From JAIOTG01 sp964644045 (GTDB taxonomy: Bacteria; Patescibacteriota; Patescibacteriia; Patescibacteriales; JAGXOH01), in contig CAZXUK010000019.1 in assembly GCA_964644045.1 (NCBI GenBank), positions 1-17,540 of the forward strand: 17,540 bases of DNA, given 5' to 3'. Below the pieces are notes generated by a model, which saw only the letters and a program-made list of their open reading frames with translations, made no database searches and was not told where the DNA came from. Shown in pieces: positions 8,154 to 14,904 of the stretch (positions within the stretch are counted from its first letter, which is position 1; each line of letters begins with the position of its first letter). The position numbers and the translations under genes were made by a program.

Positions 8154-8213
8154 GGGGTCAGATTTTGAATTTTAAGAATTTGAAGAGATATATATTTTCT
8201 AAAAAATAAAATT
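8154..8213 (+). repeat. GGGGTCAG direct repeat, right copy
   Basis: This is the second copy of the repeat at 7778-7838, 376 bases downstream. It has the same GGGGTCAGATTTT start and the same end. It leads directly into the triple-box operator of the first AbrB-like gene. Confidence 0.8.
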
Positions 8214-8222
8214 AACAAAAAA

Positions 8223-8258
8223 GAATATATATTCGTATATATATTCGAATATATATTC
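8223..8258 (+). promoter_or_regulatory. Three tandem 12-bp operator boxes of the first AbrB-like gene
   Basis: Three boxes sit end to end with no gap: GAATATATATTC (8223-8234), GTATATATATTC (8235-8246) and GAATATATATTC (8247-8258). The outer two are perfect palindromes and the middle one differs by a single base. The last box ends 14 bases before the first possible start codon. A regular 12-bp period of small palindromes beside an AbrB/MazE-type gene is what an autoregulatory operator bound by several dimers would look like. A matching arrangement with different bases lies before the second AbrB-like gene (16150-16185). Confidence 0.75.
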
Positions 8259-8272
8259 TTTCGCAAAATAAT

Positions 8273-8449
8273 ATGTCTATGAGAAAAATTGAAAATAGTG
8301 AGATTAGAAAGATTTTTAGGCACGGAGATAGCCGTGCCATCACCTTGCCGGCTGAATTATTGCGTGAACTGGGCTGGCGCGACAACCAAAAGCTTGTCGC
8401 CAAAAAATACGGCGACGGGATTTTGATTAAGGATTGGGAGAATAATTAA
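8273..8449 (+). CDS. AbrB/MazE-like swapped-hairpin DNA-binding protein, copy 1
   Basis: The protein has 58 residues, reading MSMRKIENSEIRKIF, then RHGDSRAITLPAELLRELGW, then a C-terminal DNQKLVAKKYGDGILIKDW. The GDSxAITLPxxLxRELGW core is the AbrB/SpoVT (MazE, PrlF) DNA-binding fold, which acts as a dimer. At this size it can be a simple repressor or the DNA-binding half of an antitoxin. No toxin gene is adjacent: the next gene is the GmrSD-type nuclease, only 34 bases away, so the protein may control that gene and its own. ATG 8279 is a second possible start. The protein is a paralogue of the one at 16216: the C-terminal half is nearly identical, and the N-terminal DNA-contacting half and the upstream boxes differ. 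Confidence 0.85.
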   Translation: MSMRKIENSEIRKIFRHGDSRAITLPAELLRELGWRDNQKLVAKKYGDGILIKDWENN

Positions 8450-8463
8450 AATTTTTATATAAT
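8434..8463 (+). promoter_or_regulatory. Possible promoter for the GmrSD-type gene
   Basis: TTGGGA (8434-8439) and TATAAT (8458-8463) are separated by 18 bases and lie over the stop codon of the AbrB-like gene. Transcription would start near 8470, just before ATG 8484. The region is so AT-rich that a chance match is quite possible. Confidence 0.3.
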
Positions 8464-8483
8464 TAAAAAATAATTTATAAATT

Positions 8484-10478
8484 ATGGAAACTCAAAAAAT
8501 AAAAGTAAGAGGGGATATAAAATTACCAGATGTCATAAAAGATTTATCTTGTGGTAAATTAAAAATTCCATCCTTCCAAAGAAATTATGTTTGGGAAAAA
8601 ACCAGAGTGAGAGATTTGTTGGATAGTATTTATAAAGAATTTCCAATCGGAACTTTTTTTATTTGGAATGCACCTAGTAAATATAAAAAATTTTTTAAAG
8701 AGATCAAGGAATTAAAGCTTCCTAGGCCCCATTCATATGAAACCATAGACTTTATATTAGATGGCCAACAAAGAATTGTTTCCCTTTATGCGGTTATCAA
8801 GGGAATAACTCTTGAAAAAAAAGATTACTCCCAAATTTGTTTTGATTTAGAAAGAAAAGAGTTTGTAATTAGGGCTCGCCCCTCCTCTCATCAAATTCCA
8901 GTTTATAAAATGTTTGATGAGGAAAACCCTTTTAAAATTTATGAGCAGCTTAGGCACGAACACAGAGAACCTTATAGTAATTGTTATAACATTTTTAAAA
9001 CATATCCGTTTTCAGTTGTTACTGTAATAGAAAAAGATTTGCCAGATGCAATAAAGATTTTTGAACGCATTAATCAAGGTGGAAAAAAATTAAGTTTGTT
9101 TGATTTAGTTTCAGCTAGCACATGGAGTGTCGATTTTGATTTAAGACAAAAATATGATGAATTAAAAAAAGATTTTGTAGAGAAAGGTTATGGGACAATT
9201 TCTCCAGAGTCTGTTTTATTTGCTCTGGGTTTGTGCATAAAAGGACATGCTAAAAATAAAAATTTATTAGAAATGAAAAGCGGTGAAGTTAAAGATGCCT
9301 GGGGAGATGTGGTTGAATCAATGAATTTAGCAGTGGATTATCTTTCTAATAATCAAGGCGTGAAAATATTTGCCTTTTTACCTTATCCCGTAATGTTACC
9401 TCTTTTAACTTATTTGTATTATCAAAACAATAAAAAGTCATTAACTAAAAGTCAGTCAGAGTATATTCATAAATGGTTTTGGAAGTCAGCGCTTGGCGAA
9501 AGGTATGCTTCTACCGTTCAATCATATTTAGAAGAAGACAGAAAAAAAGTGATGGATAGAATATTGCAAAAAAAAGAGCCTAAGCTTCCATTCCCAATAA
9601 CTTTAAGTCCGGAAAAAATAAAAGAGTCAAGATTAGGGGTGAAATCAGCCTTAAGAAATTCATTTTTTTGTTTACTTGCATTGAAAGAACCCAGGAATTT
9701 TAAAAATGGTGAAAAAATAACCTTGGATAATAATATATGCTCTAAGTTTAATGATTCTAATAAGCACCATATATTCCCAGCAGCTTATTTAAAGAGAAAT
9801 AAAATTGATAATTTTAATTCATTGGCCAATTTTTGTTTTATACCCAGTCAATTAAATAAGGAAATATCTGACAAAAAACCTAGTGATTATTTTTCCAATT
9901 ACAGAAAAATAAATCCTGATTTTGAAAAAACCTTAAAAACTCATTTAATTCCTTTTGGAGATTTTATAAAAAATAATAATTATGAAAAATTTTTGGAACA
10001 TAGATCAAGTTTAATTTTTGATGAATTGCAGAAATTGGCCGAAGAACAATTTTTACTAGAAGGCGAAAACGAGGCAGTAGATAATCTCGAAAATAGTTTA
10101 AGAAATTTTATCCATAAAATTTTATTAGATAAAGCCGGCAAATTTTATTGGAAAGAAAGCGTACCACAAGATATTCAAAACATTGTGTCAAAAAAAATAA
10201 ACAAACATATAAGGCAATATCCCAATGAAAATCTTGATGTTGATGACGAGAGAGTTCTTCTATCTTTTTTAGATATCATGGATTATTTTAAAATTATTTC
10301 ATCTAATTCAAAATATTTTAAAGAAATTTTTCCTTCCATGAAAGACCTTGAAGAAAACTTTAAAAAATTTAAAGAATATAGAAACGCAATTAAACACAAC
10401 AGAGAGATGACTTCAATTATAAGAAAAAACGGCGAAGCCTCTATGGAATGGTTATGGGGTTTTGTTAAAAATTATTAA
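8484..10478 (+). CDS. GmrSD-type DUF262/DUF1524 nuclease with C-terminal HEPN-like domain
   Basis: The protein has 664 residues. The N-terminal DUF262 (ParB-like NTPase) domain shows IPSFQRNYVWEKTRVRDLLDSI (29-50) and DGQQR (93-97). The DUF1524 HNH-like nuclease domain shows HHIFPAAYL (H428, H429) and, 20 residues on, NFCFIPSQLNKEISDKKPSDYF. This pair defines the type IV restriction family GmrSD, and is also present in BrxU and SspE, which cut modified phage DNA. An extra C-terminal part (about 530-664) starts LENSLRNFIHKILL and contains YRNAIKHNREM; R633-N634-x3-H638 is the R-N-x3-H signature of HEPN ribonuclease domains. The protein therefore probably couples DNA cleavage or sensing to RNA cleavage. 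The HEPN call rests on the motif and helical context only. A DUF4357 frame continues in phase after the stop codon. Confidence 0.88.
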   Translation: METQKIKVRGDIKLPDVIKDLSCGKLKIPSFQRNYVWEKTRVRDLLDSIYKEFPIGTFFIWNAPSKYKKFFKEIKELKLPRPHSYETIDFILDGQQRIVSLYAVIKGITLEKKDYSQICFDLERKEFVIRARPSSHQIPVYKMFDEENPFKIYEQLRHEHREPYSNCYNIFKTYPFSVVTVIEKDLPDAIKIFERINQGGKKLSLFDLVSASTWSVDFDLRQKYDELKKDFVEKGYGTISPESVLFALGLCIKGHAKNKNLLEMKSGEVKDAWGDVVESMNLAVDYLSNNQGVKIFAFLPYPVMLPLLTYLYYQNNKKSLTKSQSEYIHKWFWKSALGERYASTVQSYLEEDRKKVMDRILQKKEPKLPFPITLSPEKIKESRLGVKSALRNSFFCLLALKEPRNFKNGEKITLDNNICSKFNDSNKHHIFPAAYLKRNKIDNFNSLANFCFIPSQLNKEISDKKPSDYFSNYRKINPDFEKTLKTHLIPFGDFIKNNNYEKFLEHRSSLIFDELQKLAEEQFLLEGENEAVDNLENSLRNFIHKILLDKAGKFYWKESVPQDIQNIVSKKINKHIRQYPNENLDVDDERVLLSFLDIMDYFKIISSNSKYFKEIFPSMKDLEENFKKFKEYRNAIKHNREMTSIIRKNGEASMEWLWGFVKNY

Positions 10479-10804
10479 GACAATGCTAAAAGTCAGGTTG
10501 AAAAAAATGATATTAAACTTAATGATCAAATTGTAATATGTGGAGATAAAGCCGTAGAAGCAAAAACAAAATTAACTAATAACAATAAAATCAAAGCTTT
10601 AAAAGGTTCGATGGTTCATGGTGTAGATGCCCCCCCCCCGCTTTTAAACAGCATAATTATAAAAGATTAAGAGATCAATTAATTAAAAAAGGAGTTTTGA
10701 TCAGAGGAAGAGGGTGTTATATTTTTAATAGTTTAAGTGCGGCAACGTCCGTAGTCTTGGCAAGATTAGTTGTTGTTCCATCTGAACGGAGAATAAAAAA
10801 ATAA
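10479..10804 (+). pseudogene. DUF4357 frame, interrupted at a C10 tract
   Basis: Directly after the TAA of the nuclease gene, and in the same frame, the sequence reads on as a charged segment, then KIKALKGSMVHGVDAP, and reaches ten C residues (10630-10639). In this frame it then stops at a TAA near 10668. After a one-base shift it continues as AFKQHNYKRLRDQLIKKGV and YIFNSLSAATSVVLARLV, ending at TAA 10802-10804. Together these match DUF4357, a small domain often found at the C-terminus of nucleases (helical RxxLI..G, then F.S.SAAASVVLGR). No ATG, GTG or TTG opens the frame before 10612, so it was probably once the tail of the GmrSD-like protein. A tract of 8 or 11 C would restore the second half. 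Confidence 0.72.
10630..10639 (+). repeat. C10 homopolymer tract
   Basis: Ten consecutive C residues inside a coding relic stand out strongly in such AT-rich DNA. Tracts like this slip during replication and are used as on/off switches in restriction genes of other bacteria. With 10 C the DUF4357 frame is off; 8 or 11 would turn it on. Confidence 0.85.
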
Positions 10805-10906
10805 TAGATATTAATAGAAAATATAAGGACAAAAGAAAAAAAATATAGTTTTGGCTAATAAAATAAAAATGTTAACTAATTTATAGATGTATTTGATTAA
10901 TTTTAA

Positions 10907-11494
10907 ATGTTTATGATCTATACCAAAAAAATCCAAAAAGCCGTGGATTTGGCTATTAAGACTCATGAAATAGACCAAAAGCAAAAAAGAAAGGGCAAGG
11001 ATATTGCCTATATTGCTCACCCTTTGACGGTGGGGTTGATTTTAGCGCGAGTTAAGGCTTCGGAGAACGTGATTATAGCCGGACTTTTGCATGATATTAT
11101 TGAGGACGGGTTAGAAGACCCGGGAGTTGCTAAGCAAAACATAAAAGACAAGTTCGGGGAGGAGGTTTTGGATTTGGTTATGAGTGTAAGCGAGAAAAAC
11201 AAGGATCTGAGTTGGGAGGAGAGAAAGAAAAATTTTTTGAAAGAGTTAAAAGAATTTTCCCAGGACTCTTTATTATTAAAATCAGCTGACATTATAAATA
11301 ATTTAAATGAAATAGTAGATGACTATGAAAAGGATGGTGATGAGATGTTTAGTAGATTCAATGCTCCCAAGGAACGGGTTTTGGGGCATAAGTTGGAAGC
11401 CATTGAGATCATCTTGAATCAATATCCGGATAATCCCTTGGCTCGTGACTTAGAAAAAACAGCTCAAAGGGTAAAAGAAATTCAAAAAGATTAA
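10907..11494 (+). CDS. HD-domain protein resembling (p)ppGpp hydrolases (SpoT-like)
   Basis: The protein has 195 residues. The HD-superfamily metal-binding residues appear in order: AYIAHPLTVGLIL (H38), LLHDIIEDGLED (H62, D63, with the E66-D67 pair typical of SpoT/RelA hydrolases) and LKSADIINNL (D128). The length fits a stand-alone hydrolase domain without synthetase or TGS parts, like small alarmone hydrolases, which remove the 3' pyrophosphate of (p)ppGpp. In toxin-antitoxin settings such hydrolases can neutralise alarmone-making toxins, but no synthetase gene is nearby. ATG 10907 and ATG 10913 are both possible starts. The gene stands 102 bases after the DUF4357 relic and 37 bases before the next gene, so it may share a transcript with the DUF2779 gene. 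Confidence 0.82.
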   Translation: MFMIYTKKIQKAVDLAIKTHEIDQKQKRKGKDIAYIAHPLTVGLILARVKASENVIIAGLLHDIIEDGLEDPGVAKQNIKDKFGEEVLDLVMSVSEKNKDLSWEERKKNFLKELKEFSQDSLLLKSADIINNLNEIVDDYEKDGDEMFSRFNAPKERVLGHKLEAIEIILNQYPDNPLARDLEKTAQRVKEIQKD

Positions 11495-11531
11495 ACAAAA
11501 AAGTTATAGGATTAGTTTATAATAATTTTAA

Positions 11532-13010
11532 ATGCTAACTAAATCAGGATTTCTAAAATATTTACAATGCTCCAAGGCCTTGTGGCTTTATAAAAACAGG
11601 CGGGATCTTTTGCCTGAAGTGGATGAAAACAAGCAAGCTATTTTTGACACCGGTTATGAAGTGGAGAGTTATGCTTATAAATTATTTCCCGGTGGAGCCT
11701 CTGCTTTTGAGGATGGTGATAGTTTTTGGGAGCCCATAGAAAAGACGAAAAAATTGATAAATGAAAAAAGGAAAATAATATATCAGCCCAGTTTTTTGGC
11801 TGAAAATTTATTTTGTCGATCAGATATTGTTGAATATGATGAAGATAATGATTGTTGGGATATTATAGAAGTTAAAAGTAGCACCCAGCCCCATGATATC
11901 CACTATAAGGATCTCTCTTTTCAAAAGATTTGTTTGGAAAGGAGTGGAATAAAAGTGGGTAGAATTTTTTTAATTCATGTGAATAATCAATATGTAAAAA
12001 ACGGAGAGATAGAGCCGGAAAAACTTCTGGTGAAGAGTGATATAACAGCCGAGGTTGAGAATATTAGAGAGGACACAAAACTGGAGATCAAAGATGCTTT
12101 GAATGTTATTTTTTTGCCCAATGAGCCGGATGTTAGAATTTTAAGGCAATGCCACCGGCCCTATGACTGTGATTTTATAGATTATTGCTTTAAAGATACG
12201 CCGGAAGATTCAATTTATTCCATTGCCGGGGCGTTGGGTGGTAAAAAACTGGATAAACTTTTAGATGAGGGTATTTTGAAAGTGTCTGATATACCTCCGG
12301 AGATGCTGACTACCAAAAAATTGGAAAAGCATCACCATGTTACCAAGCATAATATCGTTCACATTGAAAAAGAAAACATTAAAAAAGAATTGGAAAAAAT
12401 TGAATATCCTATATATTATCTGGATTATGAAACTTACTCTTCAGCTGTTCCCATTTTTGACGGGTATAGACCCTATCAGAGAATAGTTTTTCAATATTCA
12501 CTTCACGTGCAAAGAGAGCCGGGAGGAGAGTTGGAGCATTATTATTTTTTGGCCCGAGACTTTAAAGATCCCACTAAAGATTTGTCAAAGTCTTTGAGAG
12601 AGGTGGTAGGCGAGAAAGGGAGCTTTATAGCTTGGAACAAGGGATTTGAGGAAGGGTGTAATTTGGAAATGGGGGATAGGTGTCCGGAGTTTGAAAATTT
12701 TTATGAGGATATAAACAGAAGGATGCTTGATTTGATGGATATTTTTAAAAAAGGTTATTATGTTCACAAAGATTTCCACGGGAGCGCTTCGTTGAAAAAG
12801 GTTTTGCCGGCAACAGTTCCGGAATTGTCTTATCATAATTTGGGAATTCAGGAAGGGATGACTGCCTCAAATAATTGGGGAAAAATGATGAAAAAAGATA
12901 TTCCAGACAAAGAAAAAAATCGTTTGTATGAAGATTTATTGGACTATTGTGAGTTAGATACTTTGGCTATGGTGAAAATTTTGGAAAAATTAGAAAAGGA
13001 AATTAAATAA
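11532..13010 (+). CDS. DUF2779 protein: Cas4-like Fe-S nuclease plus DEDD exonuclease domain
   Basis: The protein has 492 residues. The N-terminal half is PD-(D/E)XK-like: C13 (YLQCSKALWLY), D98 (CRSDIVEYDED), E113 and K115 (DIIEVKSST), and a cysteine cluster C207, C213, C219 (QCHRPYDCDFIDYC). One cysteine before and three after the nuclease core is the Cas4/AddB way of holding a 4Fe-4S cluster. The C-terminal half is DUF2779, a DnaQ-like 3'-5' exonuclease fold: YYLDYETY (D298, E300), FIAWNKGFE, and the final LLDYCELDTLAMVKIL. It should process DNA ends or single strands in the cytoplasm. DUF2779 proteins are found across bacteria, including many reduced genomes, so this may be an ordinary repair gene rather than a defence gene. 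TATAAT at 11518-11523, only eight bases before the ATG, hints at a leaderless message. Confidence 0.87.
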   Translation: MLTKSGFLKYLQCSKALWLYKNRRDLLPEVDENKQAIFDTGYEVESYAYKLFPGGASAFEDGDSFWEPIEKTKKLINEKRKIIYQPSFLAENLFCRSDIVEYDEDNDCWDIIEVKSSTQPHDIHYKDLSFQKICLERSGIKVGRIFLIHVNNQYVKNGEIEPEKLLVKSDITAEVENIREDTKLEIKDALNVIFLPNEPDVRILRQCHRPYDCDFIDYCFKDTPEDSIYSIAGALGGKKLDKLLDEGILKVSDIPPEMLTTKKLEKHHHVTKHNIVHIEKENIKKELEKIEYPIYYLDYETYSSAVPIFDGYRPYQRIVFQYSLHVQREPGGELEHYYFLARDFKDPTKDLSKSLREVVGEKGSFIAWNKGFEEGCNLEMGDRCPEFENFYEDINRRMLDLMDIFKKGYYVHKDFHGSASLKKVLPATVPELSYHNLGIQEGMTASNNWGKMMKKDIPDKEKNRLYEDLLDYCELDTLAMVKILEKLEKEIK

Positions 13011-13019
13011 AAAAGTTCC

Positions 13020-13235
13020 GGGGTTAGGTTTTAGTTAATTCACGATAATTAACAGGATAAATCTTGAATCTTGAATTTTAATTTACTGGACGTTTCCGGG
13101 GAACACCGCTTATCGGTACCTGGAAGAGTTGGAAGAAGAAAATAGAATAGAACAAACCCAAGAATCCGGCCGAGGCGTCCGCTACCGGCCTTCCAAGTGA
13201 CCGCCTAAATGTATCACACTGCAGTGTGATACATT
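13020..13235 (+). repeat. GGGG-hairpin-palindrome repeat, copy A
   Basis: The unit starts GGGGTTAGG and then has a hairpin (GTTAATT 13034-13040, AATTAAC 13047-13053) and AGGATAAATCTTGAA. A relic of a protein end follows (to TGA 13198-13200; the readable part NTAYRYLEELEEENRIEQ then SGRGVRYRPSK resembles a winged helix). It closes with a perfect palindrome (13208-13235). One extra G in the run near 13095 breaks the protein frame relative to copy B. Copy B (16404-16612) has the same parts in the same order. A hairpin at one end and a palindrome at the other resemble a non-autonomous IS200/IS605- or REP-type element; this classification is inference. Confidence 0.78.
13208..13235. repeat. Perfect 28-bp palindrome, copy A
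   Basis: The left half is AATGTATCACACTG and the right half is its exact reverse complement, with no spacer. It could be an operator for a dimeric regulator, a transposon end, or a hairpin in RNA. The version in copy B has one change that would still pair as G-U in RNA. Confidence 0.9.
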
Positions 13236-13286
13236 CTTCCCGCCTTTGTTTTTGAGTATAAGGTGTTAAATAAATAGTCGATTTTT

Positions 13287-13820
13287 ATGCCTCCTAAAAA
13301 AGAAGAAAACAATTTTGCTTTTATTGACGGACAAAATTTACATTTGGGAACAAATTCGGACAATCCTCCATGGCAAGTTGATTTTGCTTTATTGAGAAAA
13401 TATCTGGGTAAAAAGTATAATGTTTCCAGGGCTTATTATTTTTTGGGCTATACAATGGAGGAAAACGATAGTTTATACGACAAGATACAAGAGGCTGGTT
13501 TTGTTTTAAAGTTTCGTGAGCACAATTCTTCAATGATCGGAAAAAAGAAAGGAAATGTTGATTCCGATATTATTTTTACGATTATGAAGAAAATGTACAA
13601 AAGAGAAGCTTTTGATAAAGTAGTGTTGATCTCCGGAGATGGGGATTACAGAATGTTAGTTGATTTTTTAATAGAAGAAGGAAAGTTTCAGAAGATATTG
13701 TTTCCAAATAAAACATTTGCTTCTTCTTTGTATAAAAAAATAACAAGGAAATATTTTGATTACCTTGTTAATGTGAAGCATAGAATTGAATGCGGCCAAA
13801 ATAAAAAAGGGGGCCATTGA
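13287..13820 (+). CDS. NYN/PIN-like nuclease domain protein (LabA/DUF88 family)
   Basis: The protein has 177 residues. The motifs are those of the NYN branch of the PIN-like nucleases: NNFAFIDGQNLHLG (D14, N17), KGNVDSDIIFTIM (D92, D94) and KVVLISGDGDYRMLVDFL (D118, D120). These acids bind metal ions, and known relatives cut RNA or small structured nucleic acids. The single domain covers almost the whole protein, with only a short basic C-terminus (ECGQNKKGGH). The gene is not overlapped with its neighbours. Its stop codon lies inside the stem of a strong terminator, so the transcript ends right at the gene. NYN proteins occur both in RNA turnover and in defence islands; nothing here decides which. 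Confidence 0.87.
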   Translation: MPPKKEENNFAFIDGQNLHLGTNSDNPPWQVDFALLRKYLGKKYNVSRAYYFLGYTMEENDSLYDKIQEAGFVLKFREHNSSMIGKKKGNVDSDIIFTIMKKMYKREAFDKVVLISGDGDYRMLVDFLIEEGKFQKILFPNKTFASSLYKKITRKYFDYLVNVKHRIECGQNKKGGH

Positions 13821-13851
13821 TCATCTACAGATGATCGCAGGGACCCTTTTT
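13804..13851 (+). terminator. Intrinsic terminator overlapping the NYN stop codon
   Basis: The inner stem GATCATC (13819-13825) and GATGATC (13830-13836) has loop TACA. An outer stem pairs AAAAAGGG with CCCTTTTT (13844-13851). The TGA stop (13818-13820) sits at the foot of the inner stem, so a terminating ribosome would cover part of the hairpin. Confidence 0.8.
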
Positions 13852-14025
13852 GTCTTGATCAATTATATTTTATCATGTTGATATTTTATGTCAATAGATC
13901 GGTAAAAAACAAGTTTTGTAAAAATGCGGTTTCGGGTTTTTTAGGATAAAACTCGAATTTTGAATAATTAACTAAAATAATAAAAATTACAGCTTCGCAA
14001 ATAGGAAAGAGATAAAAATAATAAT

Positions 14026-14760
14026 ATGCAACCGGATTATAATTTGGACAAAATAAAATTCGCAACCGATCCGCCCACATTCGGGCGGGCCGTCGCTCTT
14101 TATGAAAAAGGTAAAGTTACGGATCTTCGAGAAGACGCGGGCGGATATTCGGCTGTGGTAATGGGCACTACCCCCTATGAGGTTTTTGTTTTATCAAAAA
14201 AATTTGACCATGGCGGGTGCGATTGCTATTTAGGGCAGAGAGGTATTCTGTGCAAACACATGGTAGCAGTAGCTATCTATGCCGTTAAAAAAGGAGAAAA
14301 ATTAAGCGAGAAAGAAAAAAGGGTTTTGTCGGAGCCTGAATTCAGCGGCAAAAAAGGAGAGTTAAGCAAAGAAGAATTAAATAAAGTAAAAGCCGAGATT
14401 ACCGCCGCTATGAGGTATATTAAACCGTATAACGGCCCTTCCCGTATTTGGTTTGCCTATCAAAATTCTTTAGCGGAAGGAGTGAGCCGTTTGTCAGCTA
14501 TTGTGTCCGAGCTTCCGGCGAGTAAACAAACAGCCGATCTGTTGGTTAACCTGCTTTTAAGGTTGGATAAGAAATTGTGCTATGGAGGTGTTGATGATTC
14601 AGATGGGACGGTGGGGGTTTTTATGACAGGCTTGGTCGGCGTCTTGGAAGCGTTTTCAGAAACAGAGCCGAAATGCATAAGGTCATTTAAAAAATTGTGC
14701 GACAGAGAAACTTGTTTCGATTGGGAGGCGCCATTGATTGGCATTATGGATAGCGAATAG
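14026..14760 (+). CDS. SWIM zinc-finger protein
   Basis: The protein has 244 residues. The SWIM signature CxCxnCxH is clear at GGCDCYLGQRGILCKHMVAV (C65, C67, C76, H78), preceded by the usual strand-rich stretch (YSAVVMGTTPYEVFV). SWIM fingers bind zinc and serve DNA or protein binding. The remaining 150 residues are helical with a run of charged residues (KKGEKLSEKEKR) and match no domain I recognise. The start follows a purine-rich AGGAAAGAG that is about 18 bases upstream, farther than a normal ribosome-binding site. A terminator closes the unit at 14784-14810. The role is unknown; stand-alone SWIM proteins of this size are common in bacterial genomes. Confidence 0.83.
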   Translation: MQPDYNLDKIKFATDPPTFGRAVALYEKGKVTDLREDAGGYSAVVMGTTPYEVFVLSKKFDHGGCDCYLGQRGILCKHMVAVAIYAVKKGEKLSEKEKRVLSEPEFSGKKGELSKEELNKVKAEITAAMRYIKPYNGPSRIWFAYQNSLAEGVSRLSAIVSELPASKQTADLLVNLLLRLDKKLCYGGVDDSDGTVGVFMTGLVGVLEAFSETEPKCIRSFKKLCDRETCFDWEAPLIGIMDSE

Positions 14761-14783
14761 GGAAAAGATTGAGACTTTTTTAT

Positions 14784-14810
14784 AGCGGGCGTTTGTTCGG
14801 TCGCTTTTTT
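14784..14810 (+). terminator. Intrinsic terminator after the SWIM gene
   Basis: AGCGGGCG (14784-14791) pairs with CGGTCGCT (14798-14805) over a TTTGTT loop with one mismatch, followed by a T run. It separates the SWIM gene from the LexA-like operon. Confidence 0.7.
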
Positions 14811-14819
14811 ATTTTTTTG

Positions 14820-14879
14820 TTTGTCAACTATGTTAATTTTTAATAAATATTTGACAAAGATTTTTAAAAACCATAAAAT
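14820..14879 (+). promoter_or_regulatory. Promoter and inverted-repeat operator of the LexA-like gene
   Basis: A textbook sigma-70 promoter is present: TTGACA (14851-14856), 17 bases, TAAAAT (14874-14879). Transcription would start near 14886. The -35 box is the right arm of an inverted repeat, TTTGTCAA (14820-14827) and TTGACAAA (14851-14858). A dimeric repressor bound there would block the promoter, so the downstream LexA-like protein may repress itself. The arms do not match the E. coli or Bacillus LexA box. Because the promoter lies inside the longest possible reading frame, it also rules out a start upstream of 14905. Confidence 0.7.
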
Positions 14880-14904
14880 AAAGATAGAATTATTAAATAA
14901 AAAT

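Noticed and set aside
8223..8258. Short CRISPR-like array
   Set aside because: The three units are only 12 bp and directly abut with no spacers. They are operator-like boxes.
14821..14904. Upstream start for the LexA-like gene
   Set aside because: A consensus promoter lies inside this stretch, so it would not be transcribed as coding sequence; the residues are also unlike the family.
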